A stretch of DNA of 64,000 nt from Eonycteris spelaea (lineage: Eukaryota > Chordata > Mammalia > Chiroptera > Pteropodidae), in contig PUFA01000006.1 in assembly GCA_003508835.1 (NCBI GenBank), forward strand, positions 6,882,001-6,946,000. Direction: 5' to 3'. Under the pieces are notes generated by a model that searched no databases, was not told the origin of the DNA, and saw only the letters and a program-made list of their open reading frames with translations. The position numbers and the translations under genes were made by a program. Below, in pieces: positions 9,981 through 20,700 of the stretch (positions are counted from its first letter, which is position 1; every line of letters starts with the position of its first letter).

Positions 9981-10819
9981 GGAGGCCATTGCCCCATTGC
10001 TGAGCAAAAGGAAGTCCTTTCTGGGCCTAACCTTCTACCTCCCGAAGGACTGTTTGAAGTATGAAAATGAGGTCATATGGAGTCCAGGCAGTCCTTTTAC
10101 TGGGCGGGGCCATCTTGAGGCCCAAATGGAAGGGACTATCTAGAGTTGGACCGATGCAGAATTTCCATACTAAAAGGGCTATTTGGGGAGTACTGGTGGA
10201 GTACACGAGTGGGGCTTTCACCTGAGCGTGGAAAGGGCAGAGGGACCCCCAAAGGAGGAATGATAAATTAGGGTTTTGAGGAAAAAAATAAGGACAGGGG
10301 AGGTGGGAGAGAGCTTCTGCCTGGGGGAGGGTTTTGGTGCAGTCCCCACTCACTGAGGGGTTGGCTCCTTCCCCATCTCCTCCCAGAACAGAGTTGGTCA
10401 GTGTTCTGGCAATATTGGTGAAAGGTTTCAGCCATTTCTCTTAAGAATAGAGACAGCAAGAGAGATTAGAGTTAAATACCAGGCAGAACTTGCCATTAAG
10501 AAAGACGTCGGACCTTGACAAAGAGAGCAGAGTGGGGATCTTCCAGTCTAGGGGAGCCCCTGCTGAGTGGGGTCTGGACAAAGAAGTGAGACAGTGCCCT
10601 GAAGCTCCCCGTCTATCCCGAGGGGTCTGAGACTGGGGTGTCGCCCTTGGGGGTCCCAGGATGGAAAGGTCTGTTGTTGAGGTTCTTGGTGGTTCTGGCC
10701 TCACCTGGGAAGGTGAGGACGGACAGGGGGAGAAACAGCGTCTAGAGTCATTGCCACCCCTGTCCTGCCCCGCTTGGTAAACTCATCTCCCTTCACCTCT
10801 CAGCTGGCCTCTCTTCGGA
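9981..10819. other. unique non-coding DNA
   Basis: GC-rich, repeat-poor sequence downstream of the CpG-rich interval. Open frames on the minus strand (87 and 108 codons) have no recognisable features. Confidence 0.4.
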
Positions 10820-11005
10820 TGCCCCGTGAGAGGTCATGCTGCCCCCCACCCACTGTGCTCCCACTGCCCACATTCCATAATGGCGGCTTCGTGTCTGTCG
10901 TCCCCGCTGTGCTGTCCACCCTGCATCCTGGTTCTCTCCCCAGCACCAAGCATGCTGTCTGGCACACCCCTGGTGCTCAGTGAATACTTGATGACTTGAA
11001 TACCT
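10820..11005 (+). repeat. L2 LINE 3' end
   Basis: Sense L2 tail: 'ccagcaccaagcatgctgtc', 'tggcacacccctggtgctca', 'gtgaatacttgatgactt' match 'agcgcctagcacagtgcctggcacatagtaggcgctcaataaatgttt'. Confidence 0.65.
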
Positions 11006-12254
11006 CGATGGTTTTACAGGTCTTCCTTGGCTTTAGGAAGAATTCAGGCAGGTGGAAAAAGAGGTAGAGCCTGAGGAGGCTTGATCGATGGGTGACCTGG
11101 GCAGTCCCTTCTCTCTCTGCAGCACCCCTCTCAGACTGTGACTCCCCAGGCAGGGTTTCCCCCTCCCCTCATTTAGACATCTTCCTCACTCTGCTGTAAG
11201 CCCGGACACCCTCTCCCCAGGCTGGCTCCCTCCTCATCCGGTTGGGCCTCTGATTTCTCACACTGGGCCCATCCCCACGCATGGCCGCCCTGCTTACCCT
11301 GATGGGTCTCTGACACCCACACCGGCTGTCCCACGTGTGCACACACCCTTTCCCCATGTGTACTCCGACACCCCAGGCCAGGCTGTCCCTTGTGACAGAC
11401 ACTCTCCTCGCCCTGCCGGGGCTTTGCCCTGGTGCTGGGCTGCCTTCCCGACATGGAACCCTTGCCACCCTGCTCTGAAATACTGCTGCTGTCACCCACC
11501 CCCATGCCGATGTCTCCCTTGTTCTGCTGCACTTAATGGCGTTAGGACCGGGTGGTTCAGGAAGGAGGGAGGAAGAGAAGGGGAGCTGCAGAACAGTGTT
11601 TCTGAAAAATTATTTTAACAGTAGACATTGTCGTGCAAGCAAAGTCTTGGAAAGAATGTATAAAGAGAGCTGCTTTGGCTGAAGAGAGAGCGAGGGCTTG
11701 TGAGAGAAATGGAGGGAGGGAGGGAGCCTGGAGCTCTCTGGGACCCCCTGGGTCCCACTGTCTCAGAACTATGAAGTCCTAGGGGTTCCTCAGTGTACAA
11801 TTTGGGACCACTGGAAAATCTGCCTAGAATAAAAAGGATGCCAATTTGCAACCCCTAAGATGTTCTCGCCAAGCTTTACTGAGAAGCAGCTCATGAGGCA
11901 GCCTGCTCACCTTTTCCCCTGAGGTAGCTCTCACGTCAGTGGGATGGAGCCTGGTGACAGCAGTTGCTGTCATCTCCGAGGGGGCCAGAGGGCACCAGGA
12001 AGATGTTGGGCACCTGTGGAAAGTGGACCAGGGTCTGCGGGACACGGGCTATGAGTTATAGAACCTCCATGTGCTGAGGAGCTGAGTAGACCACCCCTCT
12101 CCCCATCTGTGTCCCTTTGTGACCCTTTATGTTCCCATCTCTGGTCCCTACCTCCAGTAACAGAAACTGGAAATTCTGCTTTGGTGGCTGGAGCAGATGT
12201 CATTGACCTCCTAATGCTACTCATCAGACTATGAGCAAACCTTCATAGTTTACA
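11006..12254. other. unique DNA with a degenerate 54-base tandem
   Basis: Mostly unclassified. At 11308-11361 and 11362-11415 two similar units follow each other (CTCTGACACCC... and CTCCGACACCC..., both with GGCTGTCCC about 16-22 bases in), suggesting an old 54-base duplication. Overlapping 108-119-codon reverse frames read through it and have no family features. Confidence 0.4.
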
Positions 12255-12425
12255 AACCACTTTCACATCCATTCGATGGTTTGATTTGATCTTTGCAACC
12301 GTTGGTAAGATAGTACTGTTACTAATTTCCTCCAAGAGAGAAGAGGAAGTTAAGGACCAGGGATTGCGTAAATTGCCTTGAGCCGCAGAGATGAGGCAGG
12401 AATCCCAGACTCCAACCTCAGCATT
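12255..12425 (-). repeat. MIR-family fragment
   Basis: Antisense MIR or MIR3: 'aaaccactttcacatccatt', 'tttgatctttgcaacc', 'taaattgccttgagccgcag'. Weak but ordered. Confidence 0.55.
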
Positions 12426-12864
12426 GGTCCTATCCCAACCCAGTGGCCTTTCCCTAGTCGCTCCTCACCCGGGTCTCTTTATCATGCTAAGTGAGATAAT
12501 GAGATTTATTACCCTGAGCCTAGTTAGGGCTCAGGGATAGAACTCAGCGGGAGCAGAAAACAGCTCAAGAGTTAGGCCCTCTCTTGACATCCGGAGGCAA
12601 ACTCTGAGGCCTCTCACTAGGGTGGGGGATTTGCAGTGGGGTGACCATATAATTAGTCATCTAGATTAAGACATTTTGGAGAATAAAAGAAAACTCCATT
12701 AATAATTACCCCACGGCAACAACCAGGAACCAGGAGATGAGGTCACTCTCTTATGGAAATACCTGGCCCACCCCTTCCCCGTACCCACAGCCTCAGACCC
12801 CCAGATCTGATGCAGGACCCAGGCCAGAGTTCACTGGGCATTCAGCTGGGCTGGGCATCCCACA
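12426..12864. other. unique non-coding DNA
   Basis: No repeat or gene signature recognised. Confidence 0.4.
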
Positions 12865-13015
12865 GAGCTTGTTTGATTGAATCTTCAGGACAACTTGGGG
12901 CTGGCTGATCCAGTTATTGTTCCCATTTTATTGATGGAGAGACTGAGGCCCAGAAGATTCTTTCCCAAGAACGCACTGCTGGTAAGTGTGGGACTAGGAT
13001 TTGAACTCAGGGAGG
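12865..13015 (-). repeat. MIR SINE fragment
   Basis: Antisense MIR: 'gaatcttcaggacaacttg', 'tattgttcccattttattga', 'tggagagactgaggcccaga', 'ggactaggatttgaactca'. Confidence 0.75.
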
Positions 13016-13264
13016 CTGGCTTTCCTTGGAAGGATTATAATCAAATTTTAATGAATTGGTTTGAGCCCCAAGAATTGTGCCAGAGAATGGGGATTCCTCA
13101 ACCCTCTCCTCAGACCTTCCCCCAATCTCTCTTGTTTATCTTTAGTTTAGGGACATTATTAAAAGGACCTTTGAGCTGCGAGGGGATGTGTAGATGAGGT
13201 CTGGGGAGGCAGGTACACTCAGCAGAGGGGAACGTGTTAGGAGCATGGAGTGGAAGGATAGTAG

Positions 13265-13465
13265 GATCAGATAATAAAAGCTAACATTTATTAAGCACTT
13301 ACTGCAGGCCAGGCTCCGCTTTAAGCGTTTTCAAGGTATTATCCTACTTAATCTTCCCAACAACTCTATAAATGAAGTGATATTATTATTCTCATTGTAC
13401 AGATGAGAAAACTGAGGCCTCTTGCCTTTCGTTTCATAGCAGGTAAGTGGTAGAGGCAGGACCAC
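13265..13465 (-). repeat. MIR SINE, long copy
   Basis: Antisense MIR with most of the element kept: 'aaaagctaacatttattaag', 'cacttactgcaggccaggct', 'cctacttaatcttcccaaca', 'tattattattctcattgtac', 'agatgagaaaactgaggcc', 'aggtaagtggtagaggcagg'. Confidence 0.85.
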
Positions 13466-14260
13466 CTAGTTGGCTTAACCATCTTGCAGGTTGTCCTTGA
13501 GGAAGAGGATGCTGCTGGCCCCATAGTGGAGTCCCTCTAGGACACCTAGTGGGCCAATATTCAAGGAAGAGAGAGTCCACGGCCCAGCCTTCTGGGGGCG
13601 CCAGTCAAGAGTGTCCACCAACTCGCCCTTCTGCTCGGCTGTCTCCCGTGCAGGTAGAACCTCGATCTCTGCCGCCCTCTTTGGCGGCTCATTTTCATTC
13701 ATTTTCTTTAAACGCTGCTCGCCCTGTTTTCAAATCTAATTTTTCAGCTTCTTTTTTTATCTTCATTCAAGTTGCTCTAATGAAACGAAAATGTGTCTGT
13801 TTCCTCTGCTGGAGCTGCCTGGGGAATTTCAATATAAAACAAACAAGTTGGCTTTTAAAATTAAAATTTTATGGGTGGCATTTCCTCATTTAATGGGAGG
13901 TACAAAAGGCTGGAGTAAAACCAATTAACTTGGGGTTGGGACTCAGTCTTCAGCAAAATTAAACGACAAGAGGAGCACGATGTGCTGGGAGCTGGGCGGG
14001 AGGGGGGCGGGGGGGGTGAGCAAACAAGGCGGCCGAGAAGGGTGGTGCCACCCAGGACCTGTGTGCACTGGGGACCGGCGCTAGCACATGCGTGCACGCG
14101 GGCCTTGCCCCCACGCCCGCCCCAGGACCGCGCCTGATTGGCACATTCAGATGGCAGGTGATGTTGGGGGATGAGCATAAATAGGGGGATGGCTGCTTTG
14201 GATTCTGGGGGTCCTGGATACCGGAGTCCAGAGTACGGCAACACCAGATGACCCCCCGGG
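13466..14260. other. unique DNA, candidate non-coding element plus G-rich run
   Basis: 13720-13960 is repeat-free and AT-rich, with TTAAAATTAAAATTTTATGG, CTCATTTAATGGGAGG and CCAATTAACTTGG. Next to it 13993-14018 is almost all G. A 252-codon reverse frame (13959-14717) crosses this stretch and is Pro/Ala-rich from the G run; I do not regard it as a gene. Confidence 0.4.
13993..14018 (+). repeat. G-rich run, possible quadruplex
   Basis: Several G runs of three to eight bases separated by single C, A or T bases. It fits the loose pattern of four G tracts with short loops. Confidence 0.6.
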
Positions 14261-15784
14261 TATAGACCTGATTGTGCTGAGTACAGAGGAAGTAGATTTC
14301 ACGCTGACGATTACAACCGAATCCTGTAAATATTGGGCCACGGCACCACAGCCCCCACATAGCTCCCAGGGACAGTTTCAGAGAAAGGACGTGGGCCTTT
14401 TCTTCCGCTCCCATCACCTCCTTCCTCCCCGCACTGACTCTTTCCGTCCTCCACCTGGGCAGCTTTCTCCCTATTCTTTCTGCCCTCTGACCTGAGTGAG
14501 GAAGGCCACTCCGGTTACTAAAATCTCCAGAGCGACAATAAGATGGGGAAGGCCAAGTGTTCCACTTGCTCTGAGTCAGGAAATTCAGCTGGTCACCATG
14601 AGCACCCTTTGTCCTCCTCCATAAGGTTTTTGGACCCACAAATGCACCCCTGGGCAGAGTCCGAGTCCTGATGTCCCCAGATAGACCTCTAGCAGGGGTG
14701 CATACAGTGGGTGCCACGTCCCAGCCCTCGTGGGAGAGTGTCTTTGAGGGAGCATCTGAGGTTGGAGGAAGGGGCTTCCTGTTGCAGGTCTGTGCCCTGA
14801 GGCATGCCCATCAAGGGGTCCCTCCAATGTCTGTCTGAGAATCCAGGTGAGGGTCTCTTTGAGACCAGTCTGAGGAGTCTGAGGTTTATTTGTTAAGTTT
14901 CTATGAAGCCTGTTTGAAGGCCTAAAGACTGGGTTGGCCTGAGGAGCAGTAGCACAAGATCAATAAAAATGGCCTGAGGCCAAGGCTGACATTGACCCTT
15001 CTCCCATCATTCAACAAAGAGAGCAAATCTGGCCAAGCCCGAAGTGGATTTTTGTGGCCAGGGGCTGGCTGAGTACCTGGCATCTTTCCTCTGGTAATGG
15101 ATGAAATTTATCCCAAATCCCAAAACAGTTGGTCAGCACCCCCACTCTATTCCAAAATCCAGCTGACTGACCGTGACAAATCTGGCCAGGGCAATACACT
15201 TCTTGAGGACCACTCCACCTGCCCATCTTTTTGGAAAGACACACCACGCGTCCTATCTGAAATGAGTTTTTAAGAATGACGAGGAGTTCACATGGTGAAC
15301 ACGGTGAGAAGGACAGCATTGACTGAGCGAGACCCGTGAAGAAACGTGAAACAGTTCTCCGTGGGCCACGAGAACTACAAGTTTTGTGGGAGGTAAGCAC
15401 ATGAGAATCCCCCCCCAAATAAAGTAAGAGAGAGAGAGCCTTGCAAACTGTGGAGTGCTGCCCAAAACGAGGCATTGCTGTTGCCACCCATCTCTCTTGT
15501 TTGTCATGAGACCCAGATGGGTCGAGATGTGTGAAGTTGCACTGTAAACCGGAAAAGTGTTTACAACCGTGTTAATACATTTAGAGAGTAGGTAGATTAA
15601 GTGTGTGGGTATGGAGAGGGAGTAGACAATTAAAATATCTGCTAATTTCTCTCTTGAATTCACATTTTAGGAAATGTTTACAAACTGAGAATTCTAATTA
15701 GATTTGTCCCTCACACCTCTTTTCAGATGAATACACTGTAAGAGAGTTACAGTAGCTATTAAAAATATTGTCAATTTCCTGGTG
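14261..15784. other. unique non-coding DNA
   Basis: About 1.5 kb with no repeat I recognise and no splice-bounded open segment. Reverse-strand frames of 136 and 158 codons near 15.0-15.7 kb overlap each other in different frames, which argues for chance. Confidence 0.4.
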
Positions 15785-16120
15785 TATCAGTTGGGGCTAT
15801 ACAGCAAGTAACGGAAGACCCACTGTAAAAGAAATGTGTAGTTTATGTGATTTGAAAGTCCAAAGGTAGCGTGAACTTCAAGAAGGGTTCGATCTGGAGT
15901 TTGTTACTTCTGTTGCTCAGGCCAGCTTTTCCATGTTGGATGCCAATAGCTTCTAGCTTCTTCTTCTAAATCCTGGGATAGAGAGGGGCTTCCCTTTAGC
16001 GAACTCTTCAACAAAATTCCTGAAGTTCCCTTCTGATTGGACTACTTGGGTCACGTGAATGGGGAAAGCCAGGGCCTTTTGGCATAGGTCTGGATCAAGT
16101 GCCAATCCCTCAAACAATTA
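15785..16120 (-). repeat. old interspersed repeat, family uncertain
   Basis: 'acagcaagtaacggaagacc', 'tttgaaagtccaaaggtagc', 'ttctgattggactacttggg', 'tcacgtgaatggg' and 'ccaatccctcaaacaattac' are familiar from a dispersed mammalian repeat that looks like the reverse complement of the family at 3986-4320. Named family not resolved. Confidence 0.45.
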
Positions 16121-16429
16121 CTGTGGTTCCGGAGGTTGAATGGGTGCTCCCCATACCTGGTCACTGGCGGACTGCTGGACTTCAGGTGTGCAGACCTGGA
16201 TTTGTGTTTGGTTTCTGCCCTCATTGCTGATTCAGCATCTAAACTCTCTATTCCTTACCAGGTGTGATATTGGTCCAGGCCTCGTTCCATCACTCCATAC
16301 TCAGCCTACTGTGATTGTTTGCTTTTTTTTTTTTAGCTGCTTACTGAGTCCCTAACATCTTTGCTCACCAATAAATTTTTCTCAATAGCTGTTCAAAAGC
16401 AAATCAGCAAAGAATGCATATTACAGCTG
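16121..16429. other. non-coding DNA, T-rich patch
   Basis: A run of 12 T residues near 16323. Otherwise nothing recognised. Confidence 0.35.
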
Positions 16430-16665
16430 ATGTGATAAGACAGAAAACATAATTATAAAATTTAGCTATGGGAAAATTATCATAATTTGCCAAAGACACA
16501 ATTTTATCACTAGAAAATCCAATAAAACTACCTCAAAACAATTAATTATGGCAAATAAAGGAGTTTAATAAGATGCTAGAAACAAAATAATAAAAATAAG
16601 AAAAAGGTTTTTTTTTTTTCTATAACAGCAATAATCACTTTTAAAATATTGCAGTAAGTTATCTG
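16430..16665 (+). repeat. L1 ORF2 fragment
   Basis: Sense fragment of L1 ORF2: 'ttttatcactagaaaatcca', then 'gagtttaataagatgctaga', and 'aacagcaataatcactttt' follow the order of the L1 ORF2 region around the conserved 'actagaaaa..' and 'caataatca' segments. Frames are broken. Confidence 0.6.
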
Positions 16666-17019
16666 GAGAAGAGGGATTTTCCTTTTTAAAAAAACTTAAT
16701 GAAGACACTTGCGGATAGTTGATCTCTGGAAACCATATTGAGACACACAAACCATGTGGAGACACACATGACCTTGAATTAGACCCCATCTCCTTCCCCT
16801 TTTCGAGAAAATTATGAGGATGGGCCCTCTTACAAGTAAGGCAAATACCACCTGTTTTTCTAAAAAGAGGCCTGGAAGAAGAAATCGAAGTGCAGAAAGG
16901 CAACCTGAGATGGTAAATATTGTGTTTTGTAATGACTGCCTTTAAACAGTTGGCTATGAATGTGACCTGGTTTTATTGGCTGGGGTAGGAGCAGAGGAGA
17001 AAAGGGATTTTCAAGTGTT
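16666..17019. other. non-coding DNA
   Basis: Nothing recognised apart from possible continuation of the L1 fragment. Confidence 0.35.
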
Positions 17020-17028
17020 GAGAGAGAT

Positions 17029-17065
<37 letters not shown>

Positions 17066-17195
17066 GACAGAGAGACAGAGACAGAGAGAGAGAGAGACAG
17101 AGAAAGCGGTGGGGGAGGGGAGGGAAGGGGAGAGAGGGAAAAGGGGTGTGGGGAGAGGAGGGGGAGGGAGACCAGGAGAAGGAGGTGGGTCAGGA
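17020..17195 (+). repeat. GA / GACA microsatellite with adjoining G-rich purine tract
   Basis: 17022-17105 is a compound array of (GA)n, (GACA)n, (GAGACA)n and (GA)n. 17106-17195 is nearly pure purine with many GGGG and GGGA runs. Together this makes about 170 bases of strand-asymmetric purine sequence, which could adopt triplex or quadruplex forms. Arg/Glu/Asp-rich readings are artefacts. Confidence 0.85.
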
Positions 17196-17964
17196 CTGTA
17201 TGTGGAACACACGAACACTCATCTAGGTTCCCAGATGCCTAGGAATAATTCTCAAAGTGTGAAAAACATAATTCTCATGCAATACATAATGAGCGCAATC
17301 TAAATATTATTTAACTTAATGAGAGAATCTTTGAACAAAGGTTATTCAAAGGAGATATGAGAAGCTCATATGAAAAATAATGATGGAATAAGATTACTAA
17401 ATTAAATGCAAAATTGACCAATAGCCTATAGGGCAACAAAACCATAACCTTTGAGGTTATTTTCTCTACTGACTGGAAATCATTCGTACCTTATCAGTTT
17501 TCTACAAGTGAACATCTAACTTTACAGATCATGGGCCCTAATCAATAGTAATTAGAATGTCAAACAAAGCTGCATGCCTTAGAGAGTCAGCTGACTCTAG
17601 ATGGGCTTGTTGGCTGATTTACAGGATGTGGAGAATACTCACAGCCCTCTTTTGGCTGATTTCCAAGTTTTGAATAGGAGGAGGGGAAAGGAACCTCGCA
17701 GGGGAATATGAGTGCTTTGTGCAGTTGGAGGTTTGGGGGCTCAGAGTCATTATAGATGGACCCTAGAAAATAAGTGTGAGCCGACCTTGGATGCCAGCAT
17801 GATGAAGTGGGGCACGTAACAGCAGGGTCTATCAGTGACTCGTGGGCTCCACGTGGGGGTGGGAAGATGACCTGGTACCCATCCCCATGTCATGCTTTGA
17901 GGTGCCTCTCCTTGGACTCAGAGTCACACAACCTCTTTATTTGCTGGAGATGTTTTTCTGCTTT
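17196..17964. other. unique non-coding DNA
   Basis: AT-rich at 17250-17560, then mixed. No repeat or exon signature recognised. Confidence 0.4.
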
Positions 17965-18700
17965 TTAAAAAAAAATATTTTCATTGTGGTAAAACGTACA
18001 TATACATAACATAAAAACCACCATTTCAATAATTTTACAGTGTCCAGTTCAGTGGTATTAAGTATATTCGCCTTGTTGTGCAACCAACATCACCCTTTAT
18101 CTCCAGATTTTCTTCATCATCCCAAACTGAAACTGTATGCCCATTAAACACCAACTCTCCATTGTCCCCCTCCTACTTCCTGGCAACCACTATTACCTTC
18201 TGTATTTGTAAATTTGACGACTCTAGGTACCTTGTATAAATGGTATCATATAGTATTTGTCCTTTTGTGACTTGCATGTTCCACTTAGTGTAATGTCTTC
18301 AAAGTTTATCCATGTCGTAGCATGTATCAGGATTTCATTCCTTTTTAAGGCTGAATAATCCACCGTATGTACCACATTTTGCTTATTTTTCACCCATCAA
18401 TGGGTTACTTCCATCTTTTGGCCATTGTGAATAATGCTGCTATAAACATTGGTGCACAAATATCTGTTAAAATCTCTGCTCTCAATTCTTTTGGATATAT
18501 ACCTAAAAGTAGAATTGCTGGATCATATGGTAATTCTATGTTGCATTTTTTGAGGAACCATTATGCCATTTTCCATGGCGGCTGCGCCATTTTACAATCC
18601 CATTAGCAATGCACAAGCGTTCCAATTTCTCCACATTCTTGCCAATACTTTGTTGTTGCCGTTGTTATTTAAACAATAGCCATCTTAATTGGTGTGAAGT
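17965..18700 (-). repeat. L1M LINE, antisense
   Basis: Long readable antisense L1M 3' region: 'cattgtggtaaaacgtacat', 'agtgtccagttcagtggtat', 'gttgtgcaaccaacatcacc', 'ccatgtcgtagcatgtatca', 'aatgctgctataaacattgg', 'attgctggatcatatggtaa' and 'ccattttccatggcggctgc'. Order and spacing fit a single 5'-truncated insertion. Confidence 0.85.
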
Positions 18701-19016
18701 GAAAACTTTTAGTTTTTAAATAATTGCTGAGGTCCTGTGATTATTAGAAGAAAGCTTGATTGAGAATCTTTCCCTGCGTCTCAAATGGTGGGGAATCTCT
18801 GAGCATCTGAATGAAGTCCATTGGGCTTCCGGGACTATGCACAGAAGAAACAAGAAAGCCCATGACTGGTGTCGCTGTTGAAGACTAGTCCTGCACAGTC
18901 TGATGACCACCACTAGTCCGTTGCTTGGCTGATGTCTCTTGTTGGTTCAGATCCCTCCATGGGCGCCTCTAGATCTTCCAGAGGAAACAATGTGCCTTGG
19001 CTAAGGTTACGGTACA
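18701..19016. other. unique non-coding DNA
   Basis: Nothing recognised between the L1 and the following L2. Confidence 0.4.
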
Positions 19017-19488
19017 TCATTTAATTAGACAAATATTTACCAAGTGCCTACTATGTGCCAGGCATTGATCTAAGTTCCGGGAAAACATCAGAACAAAATA
19101 GACAACAATCCCTCCTTTTCTGGGGGCTAGGCAATAAACGGTGACCACAATAAAGAAGTAAGTTACAAAGCATGTTAAAAGGGGTTAAGCACTATGGGAG
19201 AATGAAAGAGGAAAACAGAGGAAGGGGCTGGGGGTGTGTGGTGGGGTGTTGAGAGTGCGAATTGCATCATTGGGAAGACATTGAATCAAGTCTTGAAGGA
19301 GGCGAGCTGTGTCTGGAGGAAGAGTTCCAGACAGCTGGGCCAGCCCCAAGGCATGAGTATGCTGAGGTCACAGCCAGTGAGGGGGTGGGTAGCAGGAGAG
19401 GAACATGGCCTTGGAGAACAACCTAAGGACTTTGGCTTTTCCTCTGCAGGATTCTGAGTAGGGAAATGACATGATCTGATTTATATAT
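19017..19488 (-). repeat. L2 LINE, antisense, left part of a split copy
   Basis: Antisense L2: 'ccaagtgcctactatgtgcc', 'aggcattgatctaagttccg', 'gaacaaaatagacaacaatc', 'aggactttggcttttcctct', 'gggaaatgacatgatctgat'. It resumes at 19851 after an L1 insertion. Confidence 0.8.
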
Positions 19489-19850
19489 ATATATATATTT
19501 TAAAGTATTTTTGTATTACTTTTTTTTGGGACAATTTGAAGATTTTATTTTTCAGAGCAGTTTTAGGTTCATAGCAAAAGTGAGAGGAAGGTACAGTGAT
19601 TTCCCATGTACCTCCGGCCCCACACATGCAAGCCTCCCCCAATATCCACATTCCCCACCAGGGCGGGACGTCTGCTACAACTGATGAACCTAATGGACAC
19701 ATCGTTGCCACCAGAGTCCGCAGTTTACCTTATGGTTCACTCTTAGCGTTACACATTCTGTGGGTTTGGACGAATGTATAATGACATGTATCCATCATTA
19801 TAGTACACAGAGTAGTTTCACTTCCCCAAATATCATCTGTGCTCTGTGAC
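19489..19850 (-). repeat. L1M 3'-UTR fragment inserted into L2
   Basis: Antisense L1M: T-rich left end (tail side), then 'cagttttaggttcatagcaa', 'aagtgagaggaaggtacagt', 'cacacatgcaagcctccccc', 'tttggacgaatgtataatga', 'catgtatccatcattatagt', 'acagagtagtttcacttccc'. About 360 bp. The flanking L2 sequences read 'gatttat' on the left and 'gacttat' on the right, consistent with a diverged target-site duplication. Confidence 0.8.
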
Positions 19851-19960
19851 TTATGTTTTAAAAGATTCGCTCTGGCTAATGTGTTGAGAATAAGTTGAAG
19901 GGTAGGAGCAGGGACAGAAGCGGAGAGGCCCGTGGGAAGGCTATTGCAATAATCTTGAGT
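19851..19960 (-). repeat. L2 LINE, antisense, right part of a split copy
   Basis: Picks up the L2 reading exactly where it was left: 'cttatgttttaaaagattcg', 'ctctggctaatgtgttgag', 'aagtt', then 'aaggctattgcaataatctt'. These match the L2 order after 'gatctgattta'. Confidence 0.8.
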
Positions 19961-20089
19961 CATAGGCATCCTGCTTCCCAAAATTGTCTCAGCTGGAGTC
20001 TGGTGCCCTCCCCAGAGTCCTCAGCAGGTTTTCCTGCTCTACCCAGCCATCTTCTGCTTTGGGCGCATTGACGAGAACCCCTGGCGATG
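19961..20089. other. unique non-coding DNA
   Basis: Short unclassified spacer. Confidence 0.4.
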
Positions 20090-20201
20090 GAGGGCCTACT
20101 CTGTGCCAGGCATCAGTTTAGGGGCTTCCTGTTGATTATTTCATTTAACCTTCAAAGGCACTCATGGCGAAGGGGTTGATCCACAGACATCTCAATGCCT
20201 C
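20090..20201 (-). repeat. MIR SINE, left part of a split copy
   Basis: Antisense MIR: 'ggcctactctgtgccaggca', 'tgattatttcatttaacctt'. It is interrupted by an LTR at 20202 and resumes at 20606. Confidence 0.7.
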
Positions 20202-20605
20202 TGCTATGGATTGAATTGTGTCTCTCCCTCCCAATTCATATGTTGAAACTCTAAGTCCCAATGTGATGGTATTTGGAGATGGGGACTTTAGGAGGTAATT
20301 AGATGAGGATGGGGCCCCGTGATGAGATTAGTGCCTTCATGGGAAGAAGCACTAGAGAGCTTACTTCCTCTGTCCTCCCCTCTCTTCCTTCCCTCTTCCC
20401 CATGTGCATGAACCAAGGAAAGGCACACGGCACACGGAGAAAGAAGGTGGCTGTCCGCAAGCCAGGAGAGGGCTCTGACCAGAACTAAATCTGTTAGCAC
20501 CTTGGCTTGGATGTCTCAGCCTCTAGAAACGTGAGAAAGAAATGTCCGTGTTTGAGCCACCTGGTCTGTGGTATTCTGTTACAGCAGCCTGAGCTGACTG
20601 AGACA
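20202..20605 (+). repeat. MLT1/MST-type ERVL-MaLR solo LTR
   Basis: 404-bp LTR starting TGCTATGGATTGAATTGTGT and ending GCTGACTGAGACA. Internal landmarks are 'caattcatatgttgaaactc', 'tttggagatggggactttag', 'gatgagattagtgcc', 'gagagggctctgaccagaac' and 'gagccacctggtctgtggta'. Flanks GCCTC (20197-20201) and GCCCG (20606-20610) share three of five bases as a possible target-site duplication. No retroviral internal sequence remains. Confidence 0.85.
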
Positions 20606-20700
20606 GCCCGTTTTACAGACAATAAAATTGAAACTCTGAGGTTTAGGAGACCAGGTCACTCAGCTGTAGAGTGGTGGAGTATTGAGCTGAGCTGCGGTGG
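20606..20700 (-). repeat. MIR SINE, right part of a split copy
   Basis: 'gttttacagacaataaaatt', 'gaaactctgaggtttaggag', 'accaggtcactcagctgtag' continue the antisense MIR broken at 20201. Confidence 0.75.

Noticed and set aside
13959..14717. 252-codon reverse-strand open frame
   Set aside because: It is the longest frame in the window, but it spans a G-rich run, its product is a mix of low-complexity Pro/Ala and unstructured residues, it has no domain I know, and an overlapping frame is also open.
16976..17242. Arg/Glu-rich open frame, and its Ser/Leu-rich complement
   Set aside because: Both are direct translations of the GA/GACA microsatellite.
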